From an uncultured Bacteroidales bacterium (GTDB lineage: Bacteria > Bacteroidota > Bacteroidia > Bacteroidales > Muribaculaceae), in the NCBI GenBank assembly GCA_900554845.1, contig USIY01000106.1, forward strand, positions 1-7,269: a DNA stretch of 7,269 nt, in the 5' to 3' direction. Of this stretch, positions 4,318 through 7,269 are shown piece by piece; position 1 is the stretch's first letter; every line of letters begins with the position of its first letter. Position numbers and translations under genes: made by a program. The notes under the pieces were generated by a model, which saw nothing but the letters and a program-made list of their open reading frames with translations, did no database searches and was not told the origin of the DNA.

Positions 4318-5787
4318 ATGAAAAGGATATTGATAATTGTGGCAGCGGTGTACTGTCACGTTTCAGCGGCATTCGCAACAACACCGGAGGTTCAAGTGAC
4401 ACAGATACCTCCCGTGCCGGAGATTCCCGCCTATGCGGGATCTCCGGGCGCGAAGGTCCTGAATATATACGACAGCGTACCTACAGCGTGGACCTACACG
4501 CCGCAAGTGAATGTTGTCGCCCCGGCCGACGACCAATGGTGGAGCGTATTCGGTGACGAACGTCTGGTAAACCTTATACGGCAGGCCACGGAGAACTCGC
4601 TCAACCTGCGCATGACCCTTCACCGCATCGAAATGGCCCGTAATGCATGGAAAGCCGCGCAATCCGGATGGTATCCTACAATCGGCTTATCTGCCGGATG
4701 GACCAAGGAACGGACCTCGGGCGATATGGCCGGTCTGGGACGGACCTCCAATATGTCTTACTTCAATCTCGGACTGAATTTCAATTGGGAAATCGATGTG
4801 TTCGGACGTATCGCCGCGCAGGTGAAGGAAGGCAAAGCCTCCTACAACGCCTCCCGCGCGGAATACGACGCCGCCATGATCTCCCTGTCCTCCAACATAG
4901 CCACGGCCTACACCAACCTGCTGCTGGCGCAGGCACAGATACAACTTGCCGAGCAACAGATCAACACCCAGAAAAAAATTCATGAGATCACCGAGGCACG
5001 CCATGAATGCGGCCTGGCGTCCAAACTCGACGTCACCCAGTCGCTGTCGGTGCTATACTCCACCCAAGCCTCGCTGCCGATGCTCAAGCAGCAGGAAACC
5101 GCCGCTCTCAATTCCCTGGCCATGCTTGCGGGATGTTACGCCGATAAACTGGAATATTTGGTGGATCAGCCCGGAAAGATGCCCAATCCCTTCGTCATGA
5201 CGGAAATCGGAGTCCCCGCCGACCTGCTGCGCAGACGTCCCGACATTATCCAGGCCGAATATCAGGTGGCACAATACGCCGCGGCGCTCGGCGTGGCAAA
5301 AAAGGATTTCCTCCCTACCCTATCGCTCACAGGAAATATAGGAACAGCCGCCCACAACGTCAAGGACCTGTTCTCGAAAAACAGTTTCACATATTCCATC
5401 GCTCCGCAGCTGAGCTGGACCATCTTCGAGGGCCTCGCACGAAAATATAGCGTGGCCGAAGCTAAGGAACAGGTTCTGGAAAGCATCGACAACTATAATC
5501 TGATGCTTATGAACGCAGTCACCGAAACCAACGACGCTCTGCAGGGATACCGCTACGCTCTGGAGCGCATCGGCCTCATACAGAAAGTCTGCGACGAAAG
5601 CCATGAATCGCTGGAGCTCGCCCTCGACAGGTACAAACGCGGACTCGCCCCCTTCACAGACGTGATGAACTCTCTGCTGAGTCTGCTGAATTATGAAAAC
5701 ACACTTCTCGAATCGAAAGCCACGGCCCTTTCCAACGCCATCCGCATATACCAGTGCGTGGCAGGAAGTCCCGTATCCACTAAATAA
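4318..5787 (+). CDS. RND efflux outer-membrane factor (NodT/OprM/TolC family)
   Basis: The 489-residue protein forms the outer-membrane exit channel of a tripartite pump; family members trimerise into a barrel plus a long periplasmic alpha-helical tunnel. Typical motifs are in order: WWSVFGDERL (74-83), the first repeat with 'NWEIDVFGR' (156-164), the mid-protein signature VPADLLRRRPDI (299-310), and the second repeat with 'QLSWTIFEG' (364-372) and YKRGLAPFTDVM (439-450). Two long helical stretches (about 168-262 and 375-475) are the tunnel hairpins. Length is normal for the family. The start is well fixed, because an in-frame TGA lies 21 bases upstream and this is the only ATG giving a signal peptide. 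Many relatives are lipoproteins, but here Cys13 lacks a lipobox (AVYC), so cleavage after AFA (residue 20) is more likely. A Pro-rich stretch (31-44) follows. It is first in the operon, 12 bases before the adaptor gene. Confidence 0.93.
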   Translation: MKRILIIVAAVYCHVSAAFATTPEVQVTQIPPVPEIPAYAGSPGAKVLNIYDSVPTAWTYTPQVNVVAPADDQWWSVFGDERLVNLIRQATENSLNLRMTLHRIEMARNAWKAAQSGWYPTIGLSAGWTKERTSGDMAGLGRTSNMSYFNLGLNFNWEIDVFGRIAAQVKEGKASYNASRAEYDAAMISLSSNIATAYTNLLLAQAQIQLAEQQINTQKKIHEITEARHECGLASKLDVTQSLSVLYSTQASLPMLKQQETAALNSLAMLAGCYADKLEYLVDQPGKMPNPFVMTEIGVPADLLRRRPDIIQAEYQVAQYAAALGVAKKDFLPTLSLTGNIGTAAHNVKDLFSKNSFTYSIAPQLSWTIFEGLARKYSVAEAKEQVLESIDNYNLMLMNAVTETNDALQGYRYALERIGLIQKVCDESHESLELALDRYKRGLAPFTDVMNSLLSLLNYENTLLESKATALSNAIRIYQCVAGSPVSTK

Positions 5788-5799
5788 AGACCACAAGCC

Positions 5800-6921
5800 A
5801 TGCATGCACGTACAATCCTCACGATAGCCTCGGCCGCCATGCTCCTGCTCGGAACAACAGCATGCCACAAAAACAGGAAAGAGACACGTCAGATCCCGGA
5901 AGTCTCCGTGGCTGTACCATACGTCGACTCCATAGTGCTCCACAAGTCATATCCCGGATATATCCGCGCCGTCAACAGCGCGGATGTCGTGGCTCTGGTG
6001 GACGGACGCATTCTTTCCGTAAACTACAAGGAAGGCGGTTACGTGCAGAAAGGAGCCGTACTCTTCACCATCGAATCCTCCAAATACCGCGACGCGGTGA
6101 ACCAGGCGGCTTCCTCGCTGGAGACGGCCCGGGCGCAATATGAATATTCCTCCAAGCAATACGCGGCGATGAAAAAGGCCATAGAATCCGACGCCGTGTC
6201 GGAGATGGAACTGCTGCAGTCAAAAAGTCAGATGGAAGAGGCGCTCGCCGCCATAAAAAGTTCCGAGGCCGCTCTGCAGACCGCCCGCACCAATCTGAGC
6301 CACTGCACGGTGACCGCCCCCGTCTCAGGACACATCACCGCCCCTGAAGTAACCCAAGGAAACTATGTGGCCGGTGCGATGTCTCCCGTAAAATTAGCGT
6401 CCATCTATAACGATTCCGAGATGAAAGCAGTGTTCAATATCGAAGAATCGCAATACCGGATCATGTCGGTCAACACCCTTGAGAGACACGGTCCTCTTTA
6501 CACAGCCGTTCCGCTGATGTTCACCCCCGACCTCCCCGTGCAATTCACCGCCAACCTCTATTATACTTCTCCGGCAGTCGACGCCAACACCGGCACACTC
6601 ACTCTGGAAGGAAAGATAGCCAATAAGGACAAACTCCTGAAGGACGGCATGTACGTCACCGTCAACCTTCCTTACGGAATCGAACCGAAAGCCATCCTGA
6701 TACGCGACGCCTCCATAGGCCGTGACCAGCGTGGCAGCTATGTGTATTGCGTCAACGACAGCAACCGCATAGTCTACACCACCATCGAGATCGGCCAGCT
6801 TTACCAAGACACCCTGAGGGTGGTGAACAGCGGACTGACCCCACGGTCGAGATATGTCACCCAGGCGCTTCTTACAGTGGCAAACGGCGAAGAAGTGAAA
6901 CCTATCGAGGCTAATAAATAA
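5800..6921 (+). CDS. RND efflux periplasmic adaptor lipoprotein (AcrA/HlyD family)
   Basis: This 373-residue membrane-fusion protein would link the inner-membrane pump to the outer-membrane channel. The signal peptide ends near GTTAC with Cys22 as the probable lipidated residue; the lipobox is loose (Thr at -3), and no Asp follows the Cys. Domains in order: the first half of the lipoyl/barrel-sandwich domain (about 50-92, 'VALVDGRILSVNYKEGGYVQKG'-like in character), the alpha-helical hairpin (about 94-168), the second lipoyl half with TAPVSGHITAP (172-182), a beta-barrel domain (about 195-290) ending in LLKDGMYVTV (279-288), and a membrane-proximal domain to the C-terminus. The length fits the family. 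The gap to the pump gene is 21 bases, consistent with one transcript. Confidence 0.93.
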   Translation: MHARTILTIASAAMLLLGTTACHKNRKETRQIPEVSVAVPYVDSIVLHKSYPGYIRAVNSADVVALVDGRILSVNYKEGGYVQKGAVLFTIESSKYRDAVNQAASSLETARAQYEYSSKQYAAMKKAIESDAVSEMELLQSKSQMEEALAAIKSSEAALQTARTNLSHCTVTAPVSGHITAPEVTQGNYVAGAMSPVKLASIYNDSEMKAVFNIEESQYRIMSVNTLERHGPLYTAVPLMFTPDLPVQFTANLYYTSPAVDANTGTLTLEGKIANKDKLLKDGMYVTVNLPYGIEPKAILIRDASIGRDQRGSYVYCVNDSNRIVYTTIEIGQLYQDTLRVVNSGLTPRSRYVTQALLTVANGEEVKPIEANK

Positions 6922-6942
6922 TCTTCCTAAACCGTCCGGACC

Positions 6943-7269
6943 ATGTTCAGCAGTTTTTTCATAAAGCGACCGATATTCGCGACCGTCATCGCGATAATCA
7001 TGGTATTGGGAGGATTGATATGCCTCAATACCCTTCCGGTGTCGCAATACCCCGACATCACGCCCCCTACCGTCATGGTGGCGGCCAATTATCCCGGCGC
7101 GTCGGCAAGCACGGTGGCGCAGGCCATCGGCGTACCCGTGGAGCAGCAGATCAACGGCGTGGAAGGCATGATGTATATGTCGTCCACCAGCGGTGACGAC
7201 GGAAGCTATATGCTTACGGTAACATTCGCCAACGGAACCGACATCGACCAGGCGGCGATCGACATCCAG
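6943..7269 (+). CDS. RND multidrug efflux pump, inner-membrane subunit, N-terminal part (AcrB/HAE1 family), cut by window end
   Basis: The first 109 codons are present, in frame to the last base of the window. I translated them directly: MFSSFFIKRPIFATVIAIIM starts the protein, a textbook AcrB-family beginning, with the first transmembrane helix at about 9-29. The following segment has 'LPVSQYPDITPPTV' (31-44), 'YPGASASTVAQAIGVPVEQQ' (54-73), 'INGVEGMMYMSSTS' (74-87) and the start of the porter domain. These match the HAE1 (hydrophobe/amphiphile) class of RND pumps, which are proton-driven exporters of drugs, bile salts and similar compounds. Full-length members have roughly 1,000-1,050 residues, so about 90 percent of the gene lies outside. 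The gating and proton-relay residues cannot be checked. Confidence 0.95.
   Translation, partial: MFSSFFIKRPIFATVIAIIMVLGGLICLNTLPVSQYPDITPPTVMVAANYPGASASTVAQAIGVPVEQQINGVEGMMYMSSTSGDDGSYMLTVTFANGTDIDQAAIDIQ

Noticed and set aside
4221..4556. Open frame starting at 4221 (also containing ATG 4296) overlapping the outer-membrane factor gene
   Set aside because: Most of it overlaps a clear efflux gene in another frame, and its product is Cys/Arg-rich with no domain. The repeated TTATGAAAAG at 4294 and 4316 is noted but is probably coincidence.
5320..5943. 207-codon open frame on the minus strand opposite the efflux genes
   Set aside because: It lies antisense to two well-supported genes with full family signatures. 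Long antisense frames are expected in G+C-richer coding DNA.
1..7269. CRISPR array, rRNA gene or intact insertion sequence
   Set aside because: I found no regularly spaced direct repeats of CRISPR length, no rRNA-like stretch and no transposase or integrase reading frame.

Overview
The window looks like chromosomal DNA from a Bacteroidota species, most likely Bacteroidales. Four things point there. Three candidate promoters match the Bacteroidota pattern (TTTG, about 20 bases, then TAnnTTTG) rather than the enterobacterial one. None of the start codons I examined has a convincing Shine-Dalgarno sequence. Two secreted proteins end in tails like those of type IX secretion (T9SS) cargo. One of them also carries the 'Fibrobacter succinogenes major paralogous' (FISUMP) type domain that is common in this order. 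I cannot place it to family or genus from sequence alone.

Left half (110-2978, minus strand): three tightly packed genes form one operon, read right to left. They encode a FISUMP-domain secreted protein, an Asp-box (BNR-like) beta-propeller secreted protein, and a small outer-membrane beta-barrel protein. The first two overlap by ATGA and the last two are 2 bases apart. All three start with signal peptides, so the operon builds an exported, probably surface-associated, set of proteins. A Bacteroidota promoter at about 3238-3269 lies far upstream. The transcript between it and the first gene would have an unusually long leader of about 255 nt. Within that leader, 3055-3175 can fold into one long rod of five helices, and 2997-3041 into a second hairpin.

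Middle (3270-4317): this stretch has no convincing protein gene. It holds a tRNA-Ser(GCU) on the minus strand with its own near-perfect promoter (3755-3786) and a hairpin terminator (3579-3600). Beyond the tRNA terminator are three copies of a TTGGGTG motif that might be an integration-site remnant. On the other side is a dense palindrome cluster (about 3847-4084), including a perfect 29-bp inverted repeat whose arms are themselves hairpins.

Right half (4318 to the window end, plus strand): a tripartite RND efflux operon in the order outer-membrane factor, periplasmic adaptor lipoprotein, inner-membrane RND pump, the last cut by the window edge. Together they would form a pump spanning both membranes that expels drugs, bile acids or other amphipathic compounds. 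It has a candidate promoter at 4195-4202 with a small inverted repeat just upstream. Spot counts suggest this operon is richer in G+C than the left operon (36 of 60 bases at 5041-5100 against 26 of 60 at 1261-1320).

The efflux operon and the tRNA are ordinary. The most interesting parts are the structured leader of the secreted-protein operon and the palindrome cluster between the tRNA and the efflux operon.
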